Below are positions 36,031-45,211 of a DNA stretch of 64,000 bases, piece by piece; the stretch's first letter is position 1; every line of letters begins with the position of its first letter. The notes below the pieces were generated by a model. The model ran no database searches and was not told the origin of the DNA. It saw nothing but the letters and a program-made list of their open reading frames with translations. The position numbers were made by a program, and so were the translations under genes. This stretch comes from Caenorhabditis remanei (lineage: Eukaryota > Nematoda > Chromadorea > Rhabditida > Rhabditidae), in contig NC_071332.1 of the NCBI RefSeq assembly GCF_010183535.1, positions 1,550,001 to 1,614,000 of the forward strand, written 5' to 3'.

Positions 36031-36049
36031 GAATTTTTCAGTCGAGTGT

Positions 36050-36475
36050 GTGTCGACTTCCGACTTCCGACTCCCGACTTCCGGTTTTTTTTCACTTCCA
36101 ACTTCCGACTTCCGACTTCCGGATAAGAAATTTCAATTCCGACTTCCGACTTCCGACTTCCGGATAAGGAATTTTATTTCCGACTTCTGTCATTACATAA
36201 CGGTGAAATTTCGGAAAAGTAAATTTCGCAGAAATACATGGAAAATGGTCTAAAAGGACAGAAAATAGGCTTTTCTTCAGCCAAAAACTAATTTTCCACT
36301 GATTTTCGCGAATTTTATGAACTTTTTCTAAGAGTTTTTGAATCTTTACGAAAAAATCTAATACCGACTTCCGACTTCCGGGTGTTTTTTACTTCCGACT
36401 TTCGACTTCCGACTTCCGACTTCCGACTTCCGGATAAGAAAATTTTTACTTCCCAACATCTCTGCTCGACAGATG
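36050..36475. mobile_element. hAT-type MITE, TTCCGACTTCC family, left end decayed
   Basis: Same terminal CGACTTCCGGATAAG arrays and same centre (AAATGGTCTAAAAGGACAG, TTCTTCAGCCAAAAACTA) as 26701-27157. The right end ACTTCCCAACATCTCTG resembles the family terminus. I could not find a matching left end or target duplication. Confidence 0.65.
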
Positions 36476-36617
36476 GTCGATGTGACCTCCGTGGGAGCAA
36501 CATCTGCCTCATTCTTTGTATACTACTCCTTTTACCCTCTCTGTCTCCCTCCCTCTCCACCCAAGCCCCCCTCTTCATATTCTAATTCACCACTATTGCT
36601 CACTCCCCCCCCCCAAA

Positions 36618-38018
36618 ATGCAATATTTCTCTCTCTTCTTTCTTGCTACGATCGCCTCGTTCACCATATCAGACACCTATCTCTCCCCTAACACCGCGCC
36701 CACACACATCTGGCATCAACTTGTCCTGTTCCTTGTCTGTATTATTCTTTTCGCCGTTAGAGGTGCATATTCCTTCAAAAATGAGAATGTGCCCGCGAGA
36801 TTCGTCAAGTGTCGGAATGAGATGACTGTCGCCTATGTTTACGGAATTTTTTATGCAGTTCTTGGTATTTTGTGCGCAGTTTTCATGGAGCCGCATACGG
36901 AGGTAGGCGTGGTTGATTTTTTGAACAAATCAGTGAGATCGATGACCTAGAAACCTAAACTTTGAGAATGTTAGGCCACGTCGCATTATTATTTTTACGT
37001 CTTTCATTTCGAAAAAACCATAATTGTCAAACCCGGGCAAATTGGCGCGAAAGTCAAATTTTCAAATTTGTTGAAGTTTTTTGAATTTTTTCGCGAAAAA
37101 GTCAAATTTTCTACTATCATTCAGAATTAGAAGAAATTCTGAAAAATAGTCAAAAATGGTCTCATTTTCTATGAAAAATTGAAAAAATTTCGAAAAAAAA
37201 ATTGGAAAAAAGGTCATTTTTTGAAGCCGGGCTTTGACAATTTTCTACCGGCCTTGACAACTAAGGAAAAAAACGGAGAGAAACCTTATTATAGAAAACT
37301 AGGTCTAGTTGAAAAGCGACAAAGGCGTGCCAGACTGTAGTTTCGTTGATTTTAGTAGGAAATTGATGACCTAATTTTGAAAAAAATTTATTTTAAAACA
37401 TAGTTTTGCAACGCGTCAAAGGTACGTCAGATGTCACAATTGAAAAACAAAACACAATCTGGCGTACTTTTATCGCGTTCTCACTATTTTAAACTTTTGA
37501 CCGGAAGGAGACTTGGGCACCTAGAACGCGTTATAAATTAGTTTTTTTTTTAATTCAAATTTGACGAACTGATACGAAATTATGACAATTCAAAGTCGGT
37601 TGCCTAGAAATCCTAGACTATTTTTTGGAATGTTTGCGGGCTGTGAATGGAAAATATTCAGACGAGGTCCATCATATCAACGACTTCCCGATGTCTACTT
37701 GCCCTAATAGCCGGATATTTCGCTGGGAACACAGCTATGACGTGCTTCATCGATTATAACTGGCTCACTATCCCCACTTTCATCATTTTCTGGTTTGTGA
37801 GATACGGTGTTCAGTCGGTATTGAAACAAGTTAGTTTTCGGTTTTTTGTTTGAAACTTGTTCTTAATTTTCCAGAATTACTACTATATGGGCAACATGTG
37901 GTCGTTTTTGATTGTTTCCGGAGTTCTTGAGTTATATCATGTCTGGACGGGGAGATTGGTGAACAACTATGCATATCAGTCGTATCAAGATAATGAGGTT
38001 CTGCAGCAGCATGCTTAA
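36618..38018 (+). CDS. four-pass membrane protein, nematode orphan (198 aa)
   Basis: Exons 36618-36902, 37662-37829 and 37875-38018; phases close to 198 residues, and a poly(A) signal AATAAA follows near 38047. Hydrophobic segments: MQYFSLFFLATIASFTI (signal-like), HQLVLFLVCIILFAV, VAYVYGIFYAVLGILCAVF, CLLALIAGYFAGNTAMTCF, LTIPTFIIFWFVRYGVQSV and MWSFLIVSGVLELYHVW. The tail is polar (YQSYQDNEVLQQHA). I do not recognise the family. A longer in-frame start at 36516 would add low-complexity Pro/Leu residues encoded by a CT-rich tract, so 36618 is preferred. Intron 1 holds a hAT-type element and GGCGCGCC-family words. Confidence 0.7.
37022..37264. mobile_element. hAT-type MITE, second copy of the TTGTCAA...CCCGG family
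   Basis: Starts CATAATTGTCAAACCCGG and ends CGGCCTTGACAACTA. The inside (CGCGAAAGTCAAATTTTC, ATTCAGAATTAGAAGAAATTC) matches the element at 55280-55640 in inverse orientation. Flanks GAAAAAAC before and GAAAAAAAC after suggest an 8-bp duplication, though a homopolymer makes this weak. It lies in intron 1 of the four-pass protein gene. Confidence 0.7.
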
Positions 38019-39900
38019 TATGTAGCACATTATCCTAGAAACAATAATAAAATGATTTGACTTTGAATCTTTCTGGTTTCAATTTTGACAAAGCTAATGG
38101 GATAAAATCCCAAGTTTCAGAAAGTTAGGCCATGGTTACACTTATTGACAAGTCGTATGATTGATTTAATACACCTATGATGGTTTTTACATCAACATCG
38201 ACCGAGTTACGGCGTTATCCTAGAGACCCATGTTTCCGGAACGTTAGTCCGGTAGACAGGTGGTAACATAATAAGAACCATACAAATCAGAACTGGTACA
38301 AAACATAACTGACTGCGTTTTCTCAGGCTTTCAGATATCCAAAATGAACCCAATTAATAAAAATGGCAGTGTATAAAAAAGTTGTTGTATTAGAATATTG
38401 CGCAGTGGATGTATCTTTATAGTGCCACACATTGGTGCACCCTCCCCTCCTGCTCTCAGTCGACCATCTGCCACCTCCCCCGGTGTCTTCTCGTCTTCCT
38501 CCTTTTCATCACCCTCTGCACCATCCCCGCTCTCCTCCTTCCATTTATTTGACCTCTCAAACAATGCCCTGTCCTAGTCCAGAAAACAATGCGCGGCCCT
38601 GGTACCTTTCTCGCCAACCGGAAGAGGTTAACAATGGTTATTTCATATGGATTACTGTTTTATTCGTCTGACATAATGATAAGTTCCACAAGAAGCACAG
38701 GTCTATCATTTTTTTGGTAAAAATTCGTAAAGAAACTATTTTCAGATAAAAAACATGTAGAATGAAACGCGCCATAGGCGCGCCTTATCAAATTTTATAA
38801 CATATAGGAACATGCAACACGCCCAATTTTTCACACTTGTTATTTTTACATTCAAACAATGAACACTTCAAACCATTCTAAAAATGAATGAAACAGCCCT
38901 ATTTCAATGTTAACTATAAGGAGATAGGTAATAAGGAGGGGACGGCGAACGATCTGGAAATGGAAAAATCTAATATTCTGAAAACGCCAAGATCTTTTTT
39001 ATAGCAATAGCAGCCGACAGTTCTCTGAAAGTTCAAGAATTGACTAGTGAAGGTAAAATAGCTTTCAATGGGCGCACCAGAGTTTGCAATTTTTTGTAAT
39101 TGCTTTTCATAAAACTTTGTTGAGCGGATTTCTTGAATCCTTTGAAAAAAAGACGGCAGAAAATATTCATAATTCTCCAGAATCTTTTTTACAGCATTTT
39201 TCAAAATCCACAATTTATTTGACTTCTTGGTTTTTATTGTCGAAAAAGAGGAAATATTTGTAATAACTGCAAGTGAAATATGTTTCAATTAAAAGTTTGC
39301 ACCTGAAAATGTCTAAAAGGTTTCATTCATTTATTTTTCAGGTTGCCTAGATGCCTGCAGGAAGTTAAAGCAAAAGTACTTCATGCTTCATTTTAACTTC
39401 AAAGAGTAACAATCGCCCTCTACCAGACTGTGACTACATACGGTAGAGCGTGATTGCTCCAAAAAGTTCTTATTTATTTTTAGCTTATAGACAAAACCAG
39501 TTCACCAACCCAGACTTGTCCTTTGCGATAAGTATTACCCGTTTGGGATTAAGGACTACGGTTATCATTAAAATATTTGTTTTTGGCAAAAACCTTACTT
39601 CTTATTATCATTTCGCATGTTTTTTTAGCAAAATGTTAACTTTTGCTGTTTTTGTTTCAAAACTTTCAAAACATGATGACTCGATATTGATATGTATGAC
39701 GAAACTAACTTTCAGTCGATAAGATTCTATTTCTAGAATTAGTTTTGGCGCGAAAAGTTCAATTTTCAAATCTCCAGACCATTCTAACAAAAAGTAAACA
39801 TGTCATTAGTCCAACGTATAATTTTGGTTTTCAGCTTATCTTTTGTCTTCAAATTTTTTTTCGTTTAGTATAGTTACACCTGCATCATATTCATATACCA
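38019..39900. other. intergenic, no convincing gene
   Basis: The CT-rich block 38430-38560 opens chance frames on both strands. A 124-codon minus-strand frame (39288-38914) has no family resemblance or good codon pattern. Otherwise AT-rich. Confidence 0.45.
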
Positions 39901-42768
39901 ATGGACGACCAAGGCGCAGTGGCTATTATCACTCTGATGGTACTGAATGGTTCGGTACAGTTCTTACAACTGCGCTCCACCGAAATGCCCTTGAAAAATG
40001 TCTCTTTTTTTGAGTCTCTCAATTTTGCATACTATTTTTTTGGTTTCGGTAGAGCGCGATTGTAAGAAGCGTCCCGTGCTAATACACTACCAGTTTCTTA
40101 AAAACCTTTTTTTCAGATCTCCCTGTTAGGCGTTGCGACTAACATACTCGTGTTATATGCTGCTCGAAAACTTGTGTCTATGAATAGCTCGTTTGGAATT
40201 ATAACAAAAAATCAAGCGACATCAAACACTATTCTTTGTTTCGTGTTTTTACTGTGTGCATTTCCGTGGCAGTTGGGGTAAGTGTAATGTGGACGGTTAG
40301 CTGAAATTATGAGGATTCTGAGTCAGTTGAAATTTTTTGGTTAGGCTACAAATGAACCGAGATACAAAAAATGTGAAAAGTTCAAATTGGGGGATAAACA
40401 CTTTAAGCCGTGTATCCCGGCTCAAATTGATCTCTGATCAAATTGAAAAACATATTCAGAATCCTCACATCTTCAGCTATCTAACCATATAAGTTTCTTA
40501 GAATGTCTTCAAGACACTGAGTCGCTGCGCAGTGAATACACGGAAGCCAGGCGGAAAATGCAAGTTGAGCCCATCTAGTGGCATATCTCGGCTCAAATTG
40601 GTCTCAGATCAATTTTAAAAACAGATTCAGAATCATCACGTCTTCAGCTATACGGTCATAAAAGTTATTTATCCGAAACCCACCAAAAACCAGTATATAA
40701 ATCCCGCAAACAATCGAAATCTCTCCATAGGAATGTAGTAGGAACATGAAAATGTACATCCCATTCCGTGTATCTCCGCTCAAATTGATCACAGCAAAAT
40801 TTGAAAAACAGATTCAGAATCCTCACGTTTTCAGCTATCTAACCATATAAGTTTCTCTAAAAAATTTGCGTGCTGTACACCCTGAGTCGCTACGCAGGGG
40901 GCGTACAGGCGCCCAACAGAGACTTGGTCTATGTCTAAAAGTGTCATATCTCGGCTGAAATTGATCATAGCGAAATTTTGAAAACAGATTTCGAATCCTT
41001 ACATTTCCAGCTATCTAACCGATAAGTTTCTCTTAGAAACATTCTGTGTTGAGCGCACTGAGTCGCTGCGCAGTGAATACACGGAAACTAGGCTGACAGT
41101 CGTCTAAACTCAAAGTGTCATATCTCGGCTGAAATTGATCATAGCGAAATTTTGAAAACAGATTCAGAATCCTCACGTTTTTAGCTATCTAACCATATAA
41201 GTTTTTCTTTAAGTAAATCTGTGCTGAAGGCTTTGAGTCGCTGCGCAGTGAACACATGGAGATAAGGGTGATAGTGCAAGTTGAGCTCATAGTGGCATAC
41301 CTTGGCTCAAATTAATCTTAGATCAATTTTGAAAGCAGATTCAGAATCCTTACGTTTTCAGCTATCCAACCATATAAGTTTCTCCAAAAATTTTTTGTGC
41401 TGAAGATCCTGAGTCGCTACGCAGGAAACGCCCGAATAGTAGAACAGGGACTTGGTCTCTGTCTAAAATTGGAGTAACTCGGCTGTAATTCGTCATAGAA
41501 AAGTTTGGGGAACAGATTCAGAATTCTCACGTCTTCGGTTTTAGCAAAATTCAAAAAGAATGCTGAGTCGCTACGCAGCGAGCCTAGTGATGGGAGGCTA
41601 GTAACGCAAACCGGAATTTTTGATGTTTCAAATTGCCGCGCTTTTGTTGTTCAGCTGAGTTGAGTCCACCAACATAATTAATTTCTTCCAGACTCTTCCA
41701 CTGGCTCATACCGTACTCCCACTATATCGGAGTCATCGCCACTACAATGTACCATGCCTCTATCATGTTCCACTTCTACCTCGCCTTCAACCGTTTCTGC
41801 GCCGTCTTTTTTCCTCTTTACTACCGAAAAATCTTTACCAACTTACTGACTCACATCACCACTACAACAATCTGGTTCCTGGCATTTATCAAATGTCTAA
41901 CCTTCTATGAAATCATCGGTTGCTATTTCCAGTACTACGAATCGTTCTGGACATTCTCATCACTCTCGTCAGACTTCTGTGATGACGTCAACTGGTACAC
42001 CGATTTCATTCCGAATAACTCTTTGGGCGTGATGATTGTAACCGTGAATTTGGTGTCTGCTTATAGAGCGGGCAGGAATTCGAGATCATTGAGCTCCCCC
42101 GGGAATCAGATTCAGATGACTAAGCAGCAGAGGCAACGAGAAATTTATTTCATCAAGCAGACCTTCTTTCAAGGGACATCGGTTTTTGCGGGGTTGGCCG
42201 CTTATTATGTGATGGCTCCGTTATTTGTGAATGATGTTGTTTTATGTGTTCTTTCCACGTTTTGGGCATTTATGCAAGCGTTGGAGGGGTGAGTGGCTTT
42301 CACAAACAAGCGTCAGATTCTTCTTCCTAAAAGCGCGTCTAAAGGTGCCCCAGATACTTAAAATTTTGTCTGAAAACGCGCCAACGACGCCCCTTCTGCG
42401 CGTTTTCAAAGTTTGTCACCAAAGTTTGTCACCAAAAAAACAGACCTGGGGTGCCTTAGACGCATTTTCTTCGGTTTTTTTTTGCCAAATCTATCGAAAA
42501 TCACAATTTTTAGTAGATATCGATGCAGAAATAGGGGTTTTCAAGGTTTCCTAGCTGAAAACTCGATTTCTCCGACCATTTTTTGTGATTTTTAAAAAAA
42601 GATTTCCATTCAATGGAAATTTTCAGAATAATAATCTTCGCGTCAAATCGAGAGATGCGTTTGGTGATTTGGAAGAGTGGAAGTATGTCAGCGACTGATT
42701 TAGTCTATCCAACTACAGTAACTTTTCAGATAAGGGAAGACCGATTGTGGTGCCGAGTATTTCTATAA
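39901..42768 (+). CDS. srx-like 7TM chemoreceptor (317 aa)
   Basis: Exons 39901-39954, 40117-40277, 41692-42288 and 42627-42768; all phases close to 317 residues. Typical Srx features: short N-terminus MDDQGAVAIITLMVLNGS, TM1 GVATNILVLYAARKL, the loop MNSSFGIITKNQATSN, TM2 CFVFLLCAFPWQLG, TM3 with YHASIMFHFYLAFNRFCAVFFP (a DRY-like NRF), TM4, a cysteine loop, TM5 NSLGVMIVTVNLVSAY, a Gln-rich loop MTKQQRQREIYFIKQ, TM6 and 7, and a tail starting SNREMRLVIW. It is expected in sensory neurons. Intron 1 is almost filled by a palindromic MITE. Intron 2 (40278-41691) is an array of degenerate tandem repeats containing a piece of another receptor's exon. Confidence 0.8.
39958..40085. repeat. GCGCTCCACCGAAA palindromic MITE filling srx intron 1
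   Basis: ACAGTTCTTACAACTGCGCT and AGCGCGATTGTAAGAAGCGT form the arms and the CCCTTGAAAAATGTCTC core is shared with the 20.8, 53.8 and 58.1 kb copies. The intron is little more than this element, so the donor site GGTACAG may derive from the MITE end. Confidence 0.75.
40300..40770. repeat. inverted segmental copy of chemoreceptor exon 2 and intron 2
   Basis: Read on the minus strand this segment matches 51205-51675 almost base for base. It includes 26 codons of the paralogue's coding exon (GMYIFMFLLHSYGEIS, then GIYILVF), its splice donor region, and about 390 bp of the following intron. The exon-derived part is about 40690-40765. It lies inside intron 2 of the srx gene and cannot be translated as part of it. 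Confidence 0.85.
40405..41600. repeat. degenerate tandem array, about seven units of 170-190 bp
   Basis: Each unit contains a variant of ATATCTCGGCTCAAATTGAT, then CAGATTCAGAATCCTCACG, AGCTATCTAACCATATAAGT and GAGTCGCTGCGCAG. Starts fall near 40415, 40578, 40770, 40948, 41120, 41297 and 41466. Single related units occur at 51340-51560 and 51990-52170 in the paralogous receptor's introns. Confidence 0.75.
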
Positions 42769-42959
42769 ATCTGTAAATTAAGTCTATACATTGAGAAGAT
42801 AAATTGGTTTGGTCATCTGAAGTTTTTGTTTGTACACTTGGTGGCCTAGAAATCCAGAATTCTAGTCCACCTGATGAAACTAGACATAATACGTCAACTC
42901 ACGTCACGCACTGTGGATACCAGCAATTATGCCCAAAGCTGAGTTGACAAATGTCACTT

Positions 42960-43860
42960 CTCTAAAATTTTTGGAAGTTTTATTTTTCAAAGATCTGGTT
43001 TTGAAAAGATATCACCTTTGACCACAAGAAAACTTTGAGCTTGGGAAAACGCCACTTTCAAACGACCTATAAATTAGGTTTTTAGGTATTTTCGACCACG
43101 GGGAGTCCATTTATGCAGTCAAAACCTGCTAAATGTCTCTGCAAGTAGGGCTGTTAAAACAGGCGTTTTCGGGCGGCAATCGCCGTTTTCATTTCCGGCG
43201 TGGGCGACAATCGCCGGAAATGAAACCGGCGATTGCCGCCCACGCCGGAAATGAAACCGGCGATTTCGGCAATTACAATTTTTTAAACCGGCGTTTAACG
43301 CCGGTTTTTATCATTTTCATTCATTTTCAGTATATTTTCTACTCAAAAAAGCGGCGTTGGACGCCGGTTTGGAAATTAAAACCGGCGATGGAAGCACGTT
43401 TTGGAAATGAACTTGCTTTTCATGCAATTAACGTGAAAATAAGCGGCGCCGGCTTGCCGGCGATTGCCGCAAGTAACAGCCCTATCTGCAAGCCGAGTTA
43501 TGAGCTCTCAAACTTTAAGCTTTTTCACGTGGAATTCCAAATCGACAAGTAGTATATGCAAGATATTCTCATTTTTGCGACGTACGAGTACAGGTAAACC
43601 TGTAGGGAACACAAATGGATCCGCGCGGTGGCGTATATACCGCCGATTTGAAATTCTATGTGAAAAAGCTTAAAGTTTGAGAGCTCATTACTCGCCTCAC
43701 AAAGACATTTAACCGGTTTTGACAGCAGAAATGGACTCCCTGTGGTCGGAAATACCTATAACCAAATTGATTGGTCGTTTGAAAGTGACGTCTTCAAAAA
43801 CTTCACCTTGTGAGACTTTTATACAGTCAGAAAAAAGTCTTGGATTATTCAGATCACGAA
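42960..43860. repeat. palindromic MITE split by a hAT insertion
   Basis: ACGCCACTTTCAAACGACCTATAAATT... GGAGTCCATTT... CAAAACCTGCTAAATG on the left is mirrored on the right by ACATTTAACCGGTTTTGACAGC... AATGGACTCC... TTTGAAAGTGACGTC. A second copy, split by a different element, is at 45570-46640. Confidence 0.8.
43146..43484. mobile_element. hAT-type MITE with GCCGGCGATTGCCG arrays
   Basis: 339 bp. Ends TAGGGCTGTTA / TAACAGCCCTA are perfect inverted repeats and TCTGCAAG is duplicated on both sides (43138-43145 and 43485-43492). The interior is made of GGCAATCGCCG, CCGGAAATGAAACCGGCG and AACGCCGGTTTT palindromic words, far more GC-rich than its surroundings. Confidence 0.92.
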
Positions 43861-43867
43861 CAATTTA

Positions 43868-44139
43868 CCGTAAATACTGTATTATAACGGCACCTGTAAT
43901 AGAACGGCACCTGTATTATAACGGCACCCCATCTCTACTCAGAATCACTTAAAATGTTTATCAGGGGATTTTTTCTCGGTTCTGATTAGAAGCAACGTGT
44001 TTGGTCACTTCTAGATCAGCAAATAGAAAGTCCAAAAAGGTTTTTTCGTTCAATTTTAATGAGTTTCTGAAACCACAAAATTTCTCTCGGAGGCAGTTGA
44101 AAAATATAACGGCATGCCGTTATAATACAGTATTTACGG
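43868..44139. mobile_element. TA-flanked MITE (Tc1/mariner-like ends possible)
   Basis: Perfect inverted ends CCGTAAATACTGTATTATAA / TTATAATACAGTATTTACGG flanked by TA on each side. Internal blocks CTGATTAGAAGCAACGTG and TTTTAATGAGTTTCTGAAAC recur in the element at 48870-49490. No transposase. Confidence 0.75.
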
Positions 44140-45211
44140 TATATCAAGTTATCGCTCCGTTGCTCTCAGACCAGCGCAGTTTGTCATTCTGCTGTCACCA
44201 CAGTGTCTGGAAGTACAAAAAAATTAGTGGCTAACTACAAAAATGAAGACTCAGACAAGTCACACGACTAGCAATGTACGACTTTATTTTTATTTATTTT
44301 TATTTAAAATACGTACGTGAGAGTACGTGGCAAGGTCAATAGGGGGGGGAGGGGGGAAACTTGAAATGAAATAGAGGGAGAATAGTGAACACGTGGAAGG
44401 TAAATGAATTGTTAATGTTATTGAATGGGCGATTACTTATTCATGTCAGTTGTACCGCAATACTGGAGAAAGCTTAATGTTTTATGGAGCCGTAGGACTA
44501 ACTATTTTACTGAGGACGCGGTGAGTGAAAAAATGCTCACGAATTTTAGATCTTGGAGTTTTCCAATGATAGAGGTGGCCTCGTCTGGTATTGTGAGATG
44601 AAAGTTGAAAATAATTGGTCATTTTAGAGATCATTTTTAGAGATCATTTTTAGAGATCATTTTTGACTGATTGAACCGCACTGGACCTATTCTCCGTTAA
44701 AACACTGAAAACAAGCTAAAATTTAAGGATGAAATCGAAATGGCATAGAAGTACACAAAAACAAAAAATTCGGTCAACACTGACTGTTTCGAGCATTTTT
44801 CAAGCTGACAATTCGTATTGCCATAGGAATGTCCATAATGTTCTATACATTTTGGAACATAATCCCAATTTTCTTTTTTTCTTTCTACCATAATCGCTCT
44901 TCCAAAAATGAATTATCTGCAATCCGATGTTTGTTGCTTGATACCTATGATCTCTGATTTTAACATTTCCATTCCCCCGGAAGGCCTCAATTACTACGAT
45001 TTTGTCGTAGTAATTGAGGCGGTCATTTTGGAGTTCTTGAATTCGAAAACAACACAAATACTCACTTCTTATTCACTTTTTTCTGATCAAATCTTGTTTA
45101 TCACTACTTACGCCATAGACTATCCCCATTTAAGGATAAATTATATAGTTAGTATAGTTACTCACGTGCTATTGGCTAGACAAGTTCTGCTCATTTGTAT
45201 TCTAGAAAGCG

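Larger units (their letters stand above)
42769..45211. other. intergenic, built largely of nested transposons
   Basis: Holds the palindrome at 42960-43860 with its hAT insert, the TA-flanked element at 43868-44139, G-runs near 44341-44355, and a perfect 15-bp-stem hairpin at about 44986-45020 (CCTCAATTACTACGA and its inverse). A short open stretch starting ATGTCAGTTGTACCGC at 44443 has no partner exon I can recognise. Confidence 0.5.

Noticed and set aside
38914..39288. 124-codon minus-strand open frame
   Set aside because: It has no hydrophobic, cysteine or domain pattern, codon use like the surrounding AT-rich DNA, and no nearby partner exons.
40604..40792. 62-codon minus-strand frame (GMYIFMFLLHSYGEIS...) as an independent gene
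   Set aside because: It is a copied fragment of the exon at 51205-51281 plus intron, with no start, splice partner or full receptor around it.
43868..44139. Firm Tc1/mariner assignment from the TA flanks
   Set aside because: TA dinucleotides are very common in this AT-rich DNA and the ends do not show a diagnostic mariner terminus, so it is reported only as a possibility.
44443..44520. Short exon-like stretch MSVVPQYWRKLNVLW... ending at a GTGAG donor
   Set aside because: No downstream exon in a compatible frame was recognised and the region is full of transposon sequence.
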